Origin: Candidatus Stercoripulliclostridium pullicola
GTDB taxonomy: Bacteria; Bacillota; Clostridia; Christensenellales; DTU072
NCBI GenBank assembly: GCA_017694145.1
Contig: JADINF010000038.1
Coordinates: forward strand, 1 to 21,852
Length of the DNA: 21,852 bases
Direction: 5' to 3'
Of the stretch, positions 6,726-13,646 are shown piece after piece; positions within the stretch are counted from its first letter, which is position 1, and the number at the start of each line of letters is the position of its first letter. Below the pieces are notes generated by a model. It worked only from the letters and a program-made list of their open reading frames with translations, searched no databases and was not told the DNA's origin. The position numbers and the translations under genes were made by a program.

Positions 6726-9320
6726 CTACTCGTTGTCTTCCGGCTCCGCCGCGCTTTCGGTTCCCGTCGCTTCCGCTTCGGTTATCGCGGTTTGGGTTAC
6801 CGTTTCTTCGGTTTCGGTCGCCGAGTCAACGTTTTCGGCTTCAATTTCGGCTTCTTCGACTTCTTCGTGCGGCGCTATCGCGACTGCCGCCACCTTGCCG
6901 CCGTCGCGAAGCCTCATCACGATGACGCCCTTAGTCGCTCTGCCGATGACGCTTATATCCTTGACGGGAGTACGGATCATTATTCCCGAATCGGCTATTA
7001 TTATAAGGTCTTCGTCGCCCGTGACGAGCTTGAGTCCCGCAAGTCCTCCGGTCGTTTCGCTGAAGTTACCCGCCTTGATACCCTTGCCGGCTCTGCCCTG
7101 CACGCGGTATTCCTCGAGCGAACTGCGCTTGCCGAAGCCCTTCTCGGTGACGGTGAGCACTTCCTCTTTACCCGTCCTGATGACCGCCATGTCGACGATT
7201 ATCTCGCCTTCGTCGAGCTTCATGCTCCTTACGCCCATCGAGCCCCTGCCCGTCTTGCGGATGTCGCGCTCGTTGAACCTTATGCACTTGCCAGAAGAGC
7301 CCGCCATTATTATTTCGGCGTCGCCGTCCGTCACGTCGGCGGTGAACATCTCGTCGCCTTCGGTAAGCGTTATCGCTATCTTGCCCGTCTTACGGATATG
7401 CTCGAACTCGGTGAGGTCGCACTTCTTGATGAGACCCTGCCTCGTAGCCATCACCATGTAGCCGCCCGAATAGTCCTTGACGCTCAAAAACGCCGTTACC
7501 TTCTCCCCTTCGCCGAGCGCGAGAAGGTTGACCATAGCCCTTCCTTTCGCCGCTCTCTGCGCCTCTGGGATCTCGTACGCCTTGATACAATAGACTTTAC
7601 CGAGGTTGGTGAAGAACAGAAGCTCGTCGTGCGAATTGCATACGAACATCTTGACCACGAAGTCCTCGTCCTTCGCTTTGTGAGCCGTGACTCCGATACC
7701 GCCGCGGTTCTGCGCCTTGTACTCCGCTACGGGAGTCCTCTTGACGTAGCCCTGATAGGTCATCGTTATCACGACTTCTTCTTTCGGGATAAGATCCTCG
7801 ATGTCTATTTCGCCCGCGTCGTAGCTCAATTCTGAACGACGAGGCTCGTTGTACTTGTCCTTGATCTCGCTAAGTTCCGTTTTGATTATGTCGCGCACTC
7901 TCTCCGGACGGGCGAGTATGTCTCTGTATTCCGCTATCGACTTCTCTATCTCGTCGAGCTCCTCTTTGAGCTTCTCCACTTCGAGAGCGTTCAACCTGCC
8001 GAGTTTCATTTCGAGAATGGCTATAGCCTGCTTCTCGCTGAGCAGGAAGGCTTCCATCAACCTCGGCTTCGACTCCGTGTTGTCCTTCGAGGTGCGGATT
8101 ATGCGGATCACTTCGTCGATATTCGCCTGCGCTATAACGAGTCCTTTCAATATGTGCTCGCGGTCGAGCGCCTTATTCAAAAGGAATTGCGTGCGCCTCG
8201 TTATGACCTCTTTCTGGTGCTTTACGTAGGCTTCGAGGATCTCCTTTAAGTTCATTATCTTCGGCTTGCCCTCGTCGAGCGCAAGGAAGGTGATGCCCGT
8301 CGATACCTGAAGGTTGGTCTGCTTGTAGAGAGTATTCAATACCACCTGCGGGCTCGCGTCGCGCTTGAGCTCGATGACGATACGCATTCCGAAACGGTCG
8401 GATTCCTCGCGGATATTGGAAATGCCGTCTATCTTCTTGTCCTTGACCTGGTCGGCTATGCTCTTGATAAGTACCGCCTTGTTGACCTGATAAGGTATCT
8501 CGGTGACGACTATGCAGTTCCTGCCGCCGATCTCCTCTATCTCGCAACGCGAGCGTATCACCACGCCGCCTTTACCGGTGCGGTACGCCTGTTTGACGGC
8601 GGCTCTTCCGAGCACCAGGGCGCCCGTGGGATAGTCGGGAGCGGGTATGTACTCGATAAGCTCGTCCACGGTGATGTCGGGATTATCGAGAAGCGCTATC
8701 GTGCCGTCGATGACTTCGCCGAGATTGTGGGGCGGTATGCTCGTAGCCATACCTACCGCTATACCTTCCGAACCGTTTACGAGAAGATTGGGGAAGCGCG
8801 CCGGCAGTACCGTAGGCTGCATGAGCGTGTCGTCGAAGTTGGGATAGAAGTCCACGGTATCCTTGTCGAGGTCGCGGAGCATTTCTCCCGCTATTCTCGA
8901 AAGTCGCGCTTCGGTATATCTTTGCGCGGCGGCGGGGTGCCCGTCTACCGAACCGAAGTTTCCGTGACCGTCCACGAGAGGACAACGTATCGAGAAGTCC
9001 TGCGCGAGCCTTACGAGCGCGTCGTACACGCTCGAGTCGCCGTGCGGGTGATATTTACCGAGCACTTCGCCTACGATACGGGCGCATTTCTTATGCGGGT
9101 GATCGTAGGTGTTGCCGAGGTCGTTCATCGCGAAAAGTATCCTGCGGTGAACGGGTTTCAGACCGTCCCTCACGTCCGGTATCGCGCGGCTGACGTTGAC
9201 CGCCATCGCGTAAGCGATGAAGGACTTGCTCATCTCGTCGAGCAGGGGCGTGGGAATGACCTTGGTCTTCGCGAGTATGTCTTTTATGTTTTTAATATCC
9301 AGTCTCTGTTTGCTGCCCAT
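6726..9320 (-). CDS. gyrA: DNA gyrase subunit A
   Basis: The 864-residue GyrA pairs with GyrB to introduce negative supercoils using ATP. The N-terminal breakage-reunion domain carries Tyr135 in AAQRYTEARL, the residue that links to DNA. The quinolone-determining region HPHGDSSVYD (91-100) has Ser96 and Asp100 at the places of E. coli Ser83 and Asp87, so the commonest resistance changes are absent. The C-terminal wrapping domain starts with a GyrA box QNRGGIG (537-543), which marks gyrase rather than topoisomerase IV. The last 45 or so residues are a Glu/Thr/Ala-rich acidic tail. The ATG at 9320 shares one base with the gyrB stop (TAATG), so the two are translationally coupled, and AAGGAG lies within the end of gyrB. 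Confidence 0.98.
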   Translation of the reverse strand: MGSKQRLDIKNIKDILAKTKVIPTPLLDEMSKSFIAYAMAVNVSRAIPDVRDGLKPVHRRILFAMNDLGNTYDHPHKKCARIVGEVLGKYHPHGDSSVYDALVRLAQDFSIRCPLVDGHGNFGSVDGHPAAAQRYTEARLSRIAGEMLRDLDKDTVDFYPNFDDTLMQPTVLPARFPNLLVNGSEGIAVGMATSIPPHNLGEVIDGTIALLDNPDITVDELIEYIPAPDYPTGALVLGRAAVKQAYRTGKGGVVIRSRCEIEEIGGRNCIVVTEIPYQVNKAVLIKSIADQVKDKKIDGISNIREESDRFGMRIVIELKRDASPQVVLNTLYKQTNLQVSTGITFLALDEGKPKIMNLKEILEAYVKHQKEVITRRTQFLLNKALDREHILKGLVIAQANIDEVIRIIRTSKDNTESKPRLMEAFLLSEKQAIAILEMKLGRLNALEVEKLKEELDEIEKSIAEYRDILARPERVRDIIKTELSEIKDKYNEPRRSELSYDAGEIDIEDLIPKEEVVITMTYQGYVKRTPVAEYKAQNRGGIGVTAHKAKDEDFVVKMFVCNSHDELLFFTNLGKVYCIKAYEIPEAQRAAKGRAMVNLLALGEGEKVTAFLSVKDYSGGYMVMATRQGLIKKCDLTEFEHIRKTGKIAITLTEGDEMFTADVTDGDAEIIMAGSSGKCIRFNERDIRKTGRGSMGVRSMKLDEGEIIVDMAVIRTGKEEVLTVTEKGFGKRSSLEEYRVQGRAGKGIKAGNFSETTGGLAGLKLVTGDEDLIIIADSGIMIRTPVKDISVIGRATKGVIVMRLRDGGKVAAVAIAPHEEVEEAEIEAENVDSATETEETVTQTAITEAEATGTESAAEPEDNE

Positions 9321-11227
9321 TATACGTCAAGCTCCTTTACAAGTGTCGCGTTCTGCTCGATGAACGCCCTTCTGAGTTCGGGGTTCTCGCCCATAAGCAG
9401 GCTGAATATCTGATCGGCGGCTTCGGCGTCGTCCACCGTCACGCGAAGCAGAGTGCGCGTTTCGGGATCCATCGTCGTTTCGAAAAGCTGTACGGCGTTC
9501 ATTTCGCCCAAGCCTTTATAGCGCTGAAGATCGTAACGCGCGCCGCCGTTGGCTTCCTGGAACTCCTTGAGCTCCACGTCGGAATAGAAATATTTTTCCT
9601 CCTTGCCCTTCGTGACCTTGTAGAGGGGCGGGAGCGCGATATATACGTGCCCTTCCTCGACGAGAGGACGCATGAAGCGGTAGAAGAACGTAAGGAGCAA
9701 TATCCTTATGTGGCTGCCGTCGACGTCGGCATCCGTCATGCAGATTATCCTGTCGTAACGGCGCTTCGTGATGTCGAAATCGTCCTTGTAGCCGCAACCG
9801 AACGCCTTGATCATCGCTTTGATCTCCTCGTTGTCGAGTATGCGGTGCAGTCTCGCTTTCTCTACGTTGAGAATTTTACCGCGCAGAGGAAGTATCGCCT
9901 GTATCTGACGGTCCCTGCCGTTGATGGCGGTGCCGCCTGCCGAATCGCCCTCCACGAGGAATATCTCGCAGTTTTCGGGATTGGTGTCGGAGCAGTCCGC
10001 AAGCTTACCGGGAAGCGAAGTGCCTTCCATAACGCCCTTACGGAAACTCTCGCGCGCTTTACGCGCCGCCTCTCTGGCGCGCTGAGCGGTTATAGCTTTC
10101 GTGATAAGCTCTTTGGCGACCTTGGGGTTTTCCTCGAGGTATTCGCCGAGCTTTGCCTGCAATACGCGGTTTACGAGGGTACGTATCTCGGAGTTGCCGA
10201 GCTTCGTTTTGGTCTGCCCTTCGAATTGCGGTTCGGGAAGCTTGACGCTCAGTACGCAGGTGAGCCCTTCGCGCACGTCGTCGCCCGAAAGCTTCTCGTT
10301 CTCCTTGAGAGTCTTGCTGGACTGACCGTAGTCGTTCAGTACCTTCGTGAGCGCCGCCTTGAAGCCTTCGAGGTGCATGCCGCCTTCCTCGGTGTTGATG
10401 TTGTTGGCGTAAGTGTAGATCTTCTCGTCGTAGCCGGTGTTGTACTGCATCGCTATCTCGACGATATTGTCGCCGGAAGTCTCCTCGATATAGAAAATCT
10501 CCGGGAATACCACTTCTTTGCCGACGTTCATCTGCTCGACGAAATGCACGATACCGCCCTCGTAGCAGAATACTTCCTTGCGCTCCTGCCCTTCGCGCTT
10601 GTCCTCTATCGAAATACGCAGCCCCTTATTGAGGTAAGCGAGCTCTCTGAGCCTCAAACGCATCATGTCGTACTGGAAGACTATCGAGTCGAATATCTCG
10701 TCGTCGGGGTAGAAAGTGACTTCGGTGCCCGTCTCGTCGGTGTCGCCTATCACCTTGAGATCGGTCTGCGGCACGCCGCGATTGAAAACCTGTTTATGGA
10801 TTTTGCCGTTCTGATAGACGACCACCTCGAGCCATTCGCTCAACGCGTTGACGCAGGACACGCCCACGCCGTGGAGTCCGCCGGAGATCTTGTATCCGCC
10901 CGCGCCGAACTTGCCGCCCGCGTGAAGCTTGGTAAGCACTACCTCGACTGCGGATTTGCCCTCCTTGGGAATGATACCGGTAGGAATACCTCTGCCGTTG
11001 TCCCTTACCCGGCAGGCGCCGTCGGGAAGAATGGTGACTTCGATATGCGTGCAATATCCCGCAAGCGCTTCGTCTATCGAGTTGTCGACGACTTCGGTCA
11101 CGAGATGATGCAGACCTTTTACGTCGGTGGTACCGATATACATGCCCGGTCTTTTACGGACGGGCTCCAGTCCTTCGAGAACCTGAATATCGGCTTCGCC
11201 GTAGCTGTGACTTATTTTTTCAGCCAT
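9320..11227 (-). CDS. gyrB: DNA gyrase subunit B
   Basis: The 635-residue GyrB supplies ATP hydrolysis and the TOPRIM metal site of gyrase. The GHKL ATPase domain shows LVTEVVDNSIDEALAG (Glu45, Asn49), RVRDNGRGIPTG (Asp76) and GLHGVGVSCVNALS. The TOPRIM region shows LVEGDSAGG, LPLRGKILNVEKA and MTDADVDGSHI, and the C-terminus RYKGLGEMNA. The length fits Gram-positive GyrB without the proteobacterial insertion. A start 28 codons upstream is open but rejected: the ATG at 11227 has AGGAGCG eight bases upstream and MAEKISHSYGEADIQVLEGLE is the usual N-terminus. gyrA follows with a one-base overlap. The 5' region has an AT-rich promoter zone and a leader with three small hairpins. Confidence 0.98.
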   Translation of the reverse strand: MAEKISHSYGEADIQVLEGLEPVRKRPGMYIGTTDVKGLHHLVTEVVDNSIDEALAGYCTHIEVTILPDGACRVRDNGRGIPTGIIPKEGKSAVEVVLTKLHAGGKFGAGGYKISGGLHGVGVSCVNALSEWLEVVVYQNGKIHKQVFNRGVPQTDLKVIGDTDETGTEVTFYPDDEIFDSIVFQYDMMRLRLRELAYLNKGLRISIEDKREGQERKEVFCYEGGIVHFVEQMNVGKEVVFPEIFYIEETSGDNIVEIAMQYNTGYDEKIYTYANNINTEEGGMHLEGFKAALTKVLNDYGQSSKTLKENEKLSGDDVREGLTCVLSVKLPEPQFEGQTKTKLGNSEIRTLVNRVLQAKLGEYLEENPKVAKELITKAITAQRAREAARKARESFRKGVMEGTSLPGKLADCSDTNPENCEIFLVEGDSAGGTAINGRDRQIQAILPLRGKILNVEKARLHRILDNEEIKAMIKAFGCGYKDDFDITKRRYDRIICMTDADVDGSHIRILLLTFFYRFMRPLVEEGHVYIALPPLYKVTKGKEEKYFYSDVELKEFQEANGGARYDLQRYKGLGEMNAVQLFETTMDPETRTLLRVTVDDAEAADQIFSLLMGENPELRRAFIEQNATLVKELDV

Positions 11228-11251
11228 TGTAAACGCTCCTCGTTCTGTTTT

Positions 11252-11293
11252 GCGGTTTCCGCCCGCGCAGGCGCGCGGAGCGGAATATCCCGC
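11252..11293 (-). promoter_or_regulatory. Three tandem small hairpins in the gyrB leader
   Basis: Within the predicted gyrB leader there are three adjacent inverted repeats: GCGG/CCGC with a 6-base loop (11280-11293), CCGCGC/GCGCGG with a 4-base loop (11263-11278), and GCGG/CCGC with a 3-base loop (11252-11262). The ribosome site follows with no pairing seen to these hairpins. GC-rich composition alone could give short stems, so function is uncertain. Confidence 0.4.
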
Positions 11294-11306
11294 ATACCGA
11301 TATATT

Positions 11307-11335
11307 AACATAAATATAAAATATTGTATAGTAAA
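11307..11335 (-). promoter_or_regulatory. Possible promoter of gyrB-gyrA
   Basis: On the minus strand TTTACT (11330-11335), a 17-base spacer and TATGTT (11307-11312) fit a weak sigma-A promoter inside a very AT-rich block (11301-11360). Other phasings in this block are possible. It would give a leader of about 70 bases. Gyrase promoters are often weak and sensitive to supercoiling, which fits, but that is inference. Confidence 0.35.
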
Positions 11336-11420
11336 TTTTAGTAATTAGTATATATAAAGAACGCGCGCGCTCGCGTAGCACGCGCATACGCGGGCGAAAC
11401 GCCCGAGCGGGACGCCTTTT

Positions 11421-11453
11421 ACAAAAAAACAAAGCGCTCCCGGGAGCGCTTTT
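11421..11453 (-). terminator. Intrinsic terminator of the acyltransferase-like gene
   Basis: A perfect 22-base palindrome (11431-11452, AAAGCGCTCCC / GGGAGCGCTTT) is followed on the minus strand by GTTTTTTTG (T run 11423-11429). It lies 44 bases behind the stop at 11497 and separates this gene from gyrB. A second short GC hairpin (CGGGCG-AAA-CGCCCG, 11391-11405) lies just beyond. On the plus strand the T run is only four bases. Confidence 0.8.
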
Positions 11454-11496
11454 CCGCGCGCCCTGAGGCGCGTAAGAGAGGCGCGGTCGCTATCCC

Positions 11497-12807
11497 CTAT
11501 TTATCCCCTCTTTCGCGGAGATTGGACGATATCTCCACTCTGAGCCCCGCGTCCGCGAGAGTGGTGAAAAACACCCTTTCGAGTTCGGTGGAAACGAGCA
11601 TGCGCGTAAAGCTTATCGCGGTGACGCCGTTGTAGCTCACGACGCCGATATTGACGGGGACCTTTTTACTTATATTGATATTGAAGGTAAATCTTCTTAA
11701 AAAGTTCTCCATGCCTTCGGGCATCCTCACGACGCCGAGGTTGGAGATGATGAGGGTCTGCTTGGTCTGCGTGGTGACGGCTTTGCCGAACTTGATGAAA
11801 AACTCCTTGAGCCACACCGGCAGAAACTTCATCAGCTTATTGGTGGAATAGAAGGCGGAAAGGGAGAGCTTTTCGGCGAGTTCGTGCCTTGCGGACAAAC
11901 TCTCGGCGAGCTGCGCTTTGCACAATCTGACGTATTCCCTGAGCTCTGCGGGGGTGCTTGCGGGGTTGACGGCGCACTTGGTGAGCGTGGTGAAGTTAAG
12001 AAGCGTTTCCGAAGGGAAGATCTTACGGAGATTGACGGGGATCATCGCGACGAGATCGCGGCTTACGTCCCGCTTGCAGTAAACCTTGTAAATGCTCAAA
12101 AGCGCTATCGCCGTGATGAGCACGGTGACGGTGCAATCCATACTGCGCGCGAGCGCGTGCAATTCGTCCTGCCTTACGTATCCGTGGATGAGCCCGTAGC
12201 CTAAGGAGCGGAATTTCCTTCCGCGGATACCGAAGCAGTTTTTACCCGCCATTTTGCCCACCACGCCGCCGAAAATGCTGTACTGCGTATAATACTTCGA
12301 AATACTGTCCTCGAGCTCCCTCTCGCGCACGGGTTCCCCTTCTACCTTGACGTCGCCGTGGGGCGGAAGGGTTTTACCGCACTCGTCGAGATAGCGGTAA
12401 ACCAACGATTTCATAAATTCCATAGCTCCGGTGGCGTCGCACAGTCCGTGGAAGAAATCGACCGAAATGCGCTTTTTATAATATTGAACGCGGAAAAGAT
12501 AGCGGTTGTTCCTTACCGAATCTATCTTGTCGAAAAGTATGCCGTTGTCCTGTCTTACGACGGGAGGGAGCTCGTTCGAATCGAAATAATACCTGAAAAA
12601 ACCTCTGCGCAAAGTGACGGCGAAGGTGGGGAAGCGTTTGAGAACGGCGGCAACGGCGGCTTCGAGGTTATCGCCGTCGACGTACTCCTCCATTTCGGCG
12701 GAAAGCCTGAAGATACTCATCGTCGTAAGCGTACTGCTCATCGGATAGATATCCGCGGAATTGTCGAGCCTGTACCACTTCTCCGATTGCTCCGATGATT
12801 TTCTCAT
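11497..12807 (-). CDS. Condensation/alcohol-acetyltransferase-like acyltransferase
   Basis: The 436-residue protein belongs to the HxxxD acyltransferase superfamily that includes NRPS condensation domains and yeast-type alcohol acetyltransferases. The catalytic motif is HGLCD (His120 to Asp124) in VDFFHGLCDATGAMEF. WYRLDNSADIYP (11-22) near the N-terminus and MIPVNLRKIFP and LIISNLGVV (about 351-359) later are typical of the clostridial stand-alone members. It probably transfers an acyl group from CoA or a carrier to an alcohol or amine, perhaps on a cell-envelope glycolipid, but the substrate is unknown. No signal peptide is seen. The start at 12807 is the last usable Met before the conserved WYRLDN block. 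It has no ribosome site, and a consensus -10 box lies nine bases upstream. An open frame continues 115 codons further upstream but is antisense to yabP and is rejected. Confidence 0.8.
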   Translation of the reverse strand: MRKSSEQSEKWYRLDNSADIYPMSSTLTTMSIFRLSAEMEEYVDGDNLEAAVAAVLKRFPTFAVTLRRGFFRYYFDSNELPPVVRQDNGILFDKIDSVRNNRYLFRVQYYKKRISVDFFHGLCDATGAMEFMKSLVYRYLDECGKTLPPHGDVKVEGEPVRERELEDSISKYYTQYSIFGGVVGKMAGKNCFGIRGRKFRSLGYGLIHGYVRQDELHALARSMDCTVTVLITAIALLSIYKVYCKRDVSRDLVAMIPVNLRKIFPSETLLNFTTLTKCAVNPASTPAELREYVRLCKAQLAESLSARHELAEKLSLSAFYSTNKLMKFLPVWLKEFFIKFGKAVTTQTKQTLIISNLGVVRMPEGMENFLRRFTFNINISKKVPVNIGVVSYNGVTAISFTRMLVSTELERVFFTTLADAGLRVEISSNLRERGDK

Positions 12808-12816
12808 AACGCAAAC

Positions 12817-12845
12817 ATTATACCCGTTTACGTCATATCCGTCAA
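12817..12845 (-). promoter_or_regulatory. Strong sigma-A promoter placed for a leaderless acyltransferase mRNA
   Basis: On the minus strand TTGACG (12840-12845), a 17-base spacer and a perfect TATAAT (12817-12822). Only nine bases separate the -10 box from the ATG at 12807, so transcription starting six to eight bases past the -10 box would begin 1 to 3 bases before the ATG or so, leaving no room for a ribosome site; none is present. Confidence 0.75.
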
Positions 12846-12860
12846 CGCGGAACATATATT
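12833..12860 (+). promoter_or_regulatory. Sigma-E-like sporulation promoter for yabP-yabQ
   Basis: TCATATC (12833-12839) and CATATATT (12853-12860), 13 bases apart, match the known sigma-E elements (KMATATW and CATACAHT) at 6 of 7 and 7 of 8 positions. B. subtilis yabP is a sigma-E gene, which fits. A weakness is that the predicted start would fall close to the AGGGAGGA ribosome site (12863-12870). The element overlaps the divergent acyltransferase -35 box. Confidence 0.4.
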
Positions 12861-12876
12861 TTAGGGAGGATATTAT

Positions 12877-13137
12877 ATGGAAAAGGATTTGAGCAAACAT
12901 TCGTTCCGATACGAGAACAACGAAATAACCGCTACGGGCGTACTGAACGTAAAGGAATTCACCGAGCGCGAGATAGTGGCGGAGATAGCGGGCACGGGGC
13001 TGACGATAAGGGGAACCGACCTCAAAATTACGGACGTGGACGTATCGTCGGGTATCCTCAAGGCGACGGGAACGCTCAACTCGATGCAGTACGGCGGAGG
13101 CGGCGGAGGAGGCTTCCTGAAACGCATCCTCAAATGA
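12877..13137 (+). CDS. yabP: Sporulation protein YabP
   Basis: The 86-residue protein matches the YabP/YqfC family: a small beta-rich domain with the pattern ITATGVLNVKEFTEREIVAEIAGTG (split here across residues 18-42), LTIRGTDLKITDVDVSSGILKATG (about 42-65), then a glycine run and a basic end, GGFLKRILK. YabP is needed for spore formation in Bacillus, in the mother cell, where it acts with YabQ in spore cortex/coat development. No membrane segment or signal peptide is seen. AGGGAGGA seven bases before the ATG is a strong ribosome site. Its TGA overlaps the yabQ start by four bases (ATGA). The pairing with yabQ decides between YabP and the related YqfC. A divIC gene, the usual next neighbour, is not here. 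Confidence 0.85.
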   Translation: MEKDLSKHSFRYENNEITATGVLNVKEFTEREIVAEIAGTGLTIRGTDLKITDVDVSSGILKATGTLNSMQYGGGGGGGFLKRILK

Positions 13138-13646
13138 TACACGAAGTCGCAACGGATATAGCGATACTTCTTACTTTCACCTCGGCGGGGGCGGCTTTCG
13201 CCGTAGTCTACAGGCTGTTACGCGCTACGGCGAAAGCTTTGGGAAAACGCGCGGCTATCATCGCTTCGGACGCGCTCGCGGGACTTACCGCGGGCGCGGT
13301 ATTCATTCTTACCGCCGACGCTTTCGGCGGCAGGATCGCTTTCGTTTCGATTGCGGTATACGTTTTTGCCGCGCTCGCTTTCGTCAAATTCATGAGCGAC
13401 GCGGGGATCCCTAACGAGGAAAAACTCGCCGCGGCTTTCGCCGCCCTCAGCGCTTTCTTCAAGAAGCTTACCGCTCGCATAAAAGAAAACAGGGTCCCGA
13501 AAGAAAATAACGGGAACCCTGTTCGTCATATTTTCGGTAAGCGCGTCACCACTTCTCGCGCAGATAACGCTTCTCGGATTCGTCGAGATCGACGGCTATG
13601 GTTCCGCCGGGATTCATCACGTCGTCGGGGTCGAAATGCTTCTTGA
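13134..13646 (+). CDS. yabQ: YabQ-like sporulation membrane protein with aberrant C-terminus
   Basis: The 170-residue frame begins inside the yabP stop and has about three hydrophobic segments (roughly residues 8-28, 44-62 and 68-86), as in YabQ, a polytopic membrane protein required for spore cortex formation. Sequence similarity to YabQ is weak by eye, and the call rests mainly on position and topology. The last 50 or so residues are unlike a YabQ tail: they cross the hairpin of the neighbouring operon's terminator and then read 101 bases antisense to the FAD oxidase gene, giving an Arg-rich stretch. The natural protein probably ended near residue 120, so a stop codon may have been lost. 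It is read head-on to the neighbouring operon. Confidence 0.7.
   Translation: MIHEVATDIAILLTFTSAGAAFAVVYRLLRATAKALGKRAAIIASDALAGLTAGAVFILTADAFGGRIAFVSIAVYVFAALAFVKFMSDAGIPNEEKLAAAFAALSAFFKKLTARIKENRVPKENNGNPVRHIFGKRVTTSRADNASRIRRDRRLWFRRDSSRRRGRNAS
13480..13523 (-). terminator. Intrinsic terminator of the flavoprotein/kinase operon, inside yabQ
   Basis: AACAGGGT(C)CCG (13488-13499) pairs with CGGGAACCCTGTT (13511-13523, one bulged base) around an 11-base A-rich loop. On the minus strand it is followed by TTTTCTTTT (13481-13489). It lies 23 bases behind the stop of the FAD oxidase gene at 13546. The whole element is inside the yabQ reading frame. On the plus strand the tail is weak. Confidence 0.8.

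Noticed and set aside
6423..7835. A 470-codon plus-strand frame opposite the kinase-like gene and gyrA
   Set aside because: Antisense to conserved coding sequence, with no recognisable domain.
9647..11308. A 553-codon plus-strand frame opposite gyrB
   Set aside because: Antisense to a conserved gyrase gene, no family motifs and no ribosome site; a codon-bias shadow.
11228..11311. A 28-codon upstream extension of gyrB
   Set aside because: No ribosome site at the upper Met, while AGGAGCG precedes the ATG at 11227, which gives the standard GyrB N-terminus.
12808..13152. An N-terminal extension of the acyltransferase by 115 codons
   Set aside because: It is antisense to yabP and crosses the promoter region; the conserved family N-terminus begins just after the Met encoded at 12807.
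13134..13490. Treating the yabQ frame as a spurious open frame
   Set aside because: The four-base overlap with yabP, the hydrophobic segments and the known yabP-yabQ pairing all favour a real gene, although its tail is doubtful.
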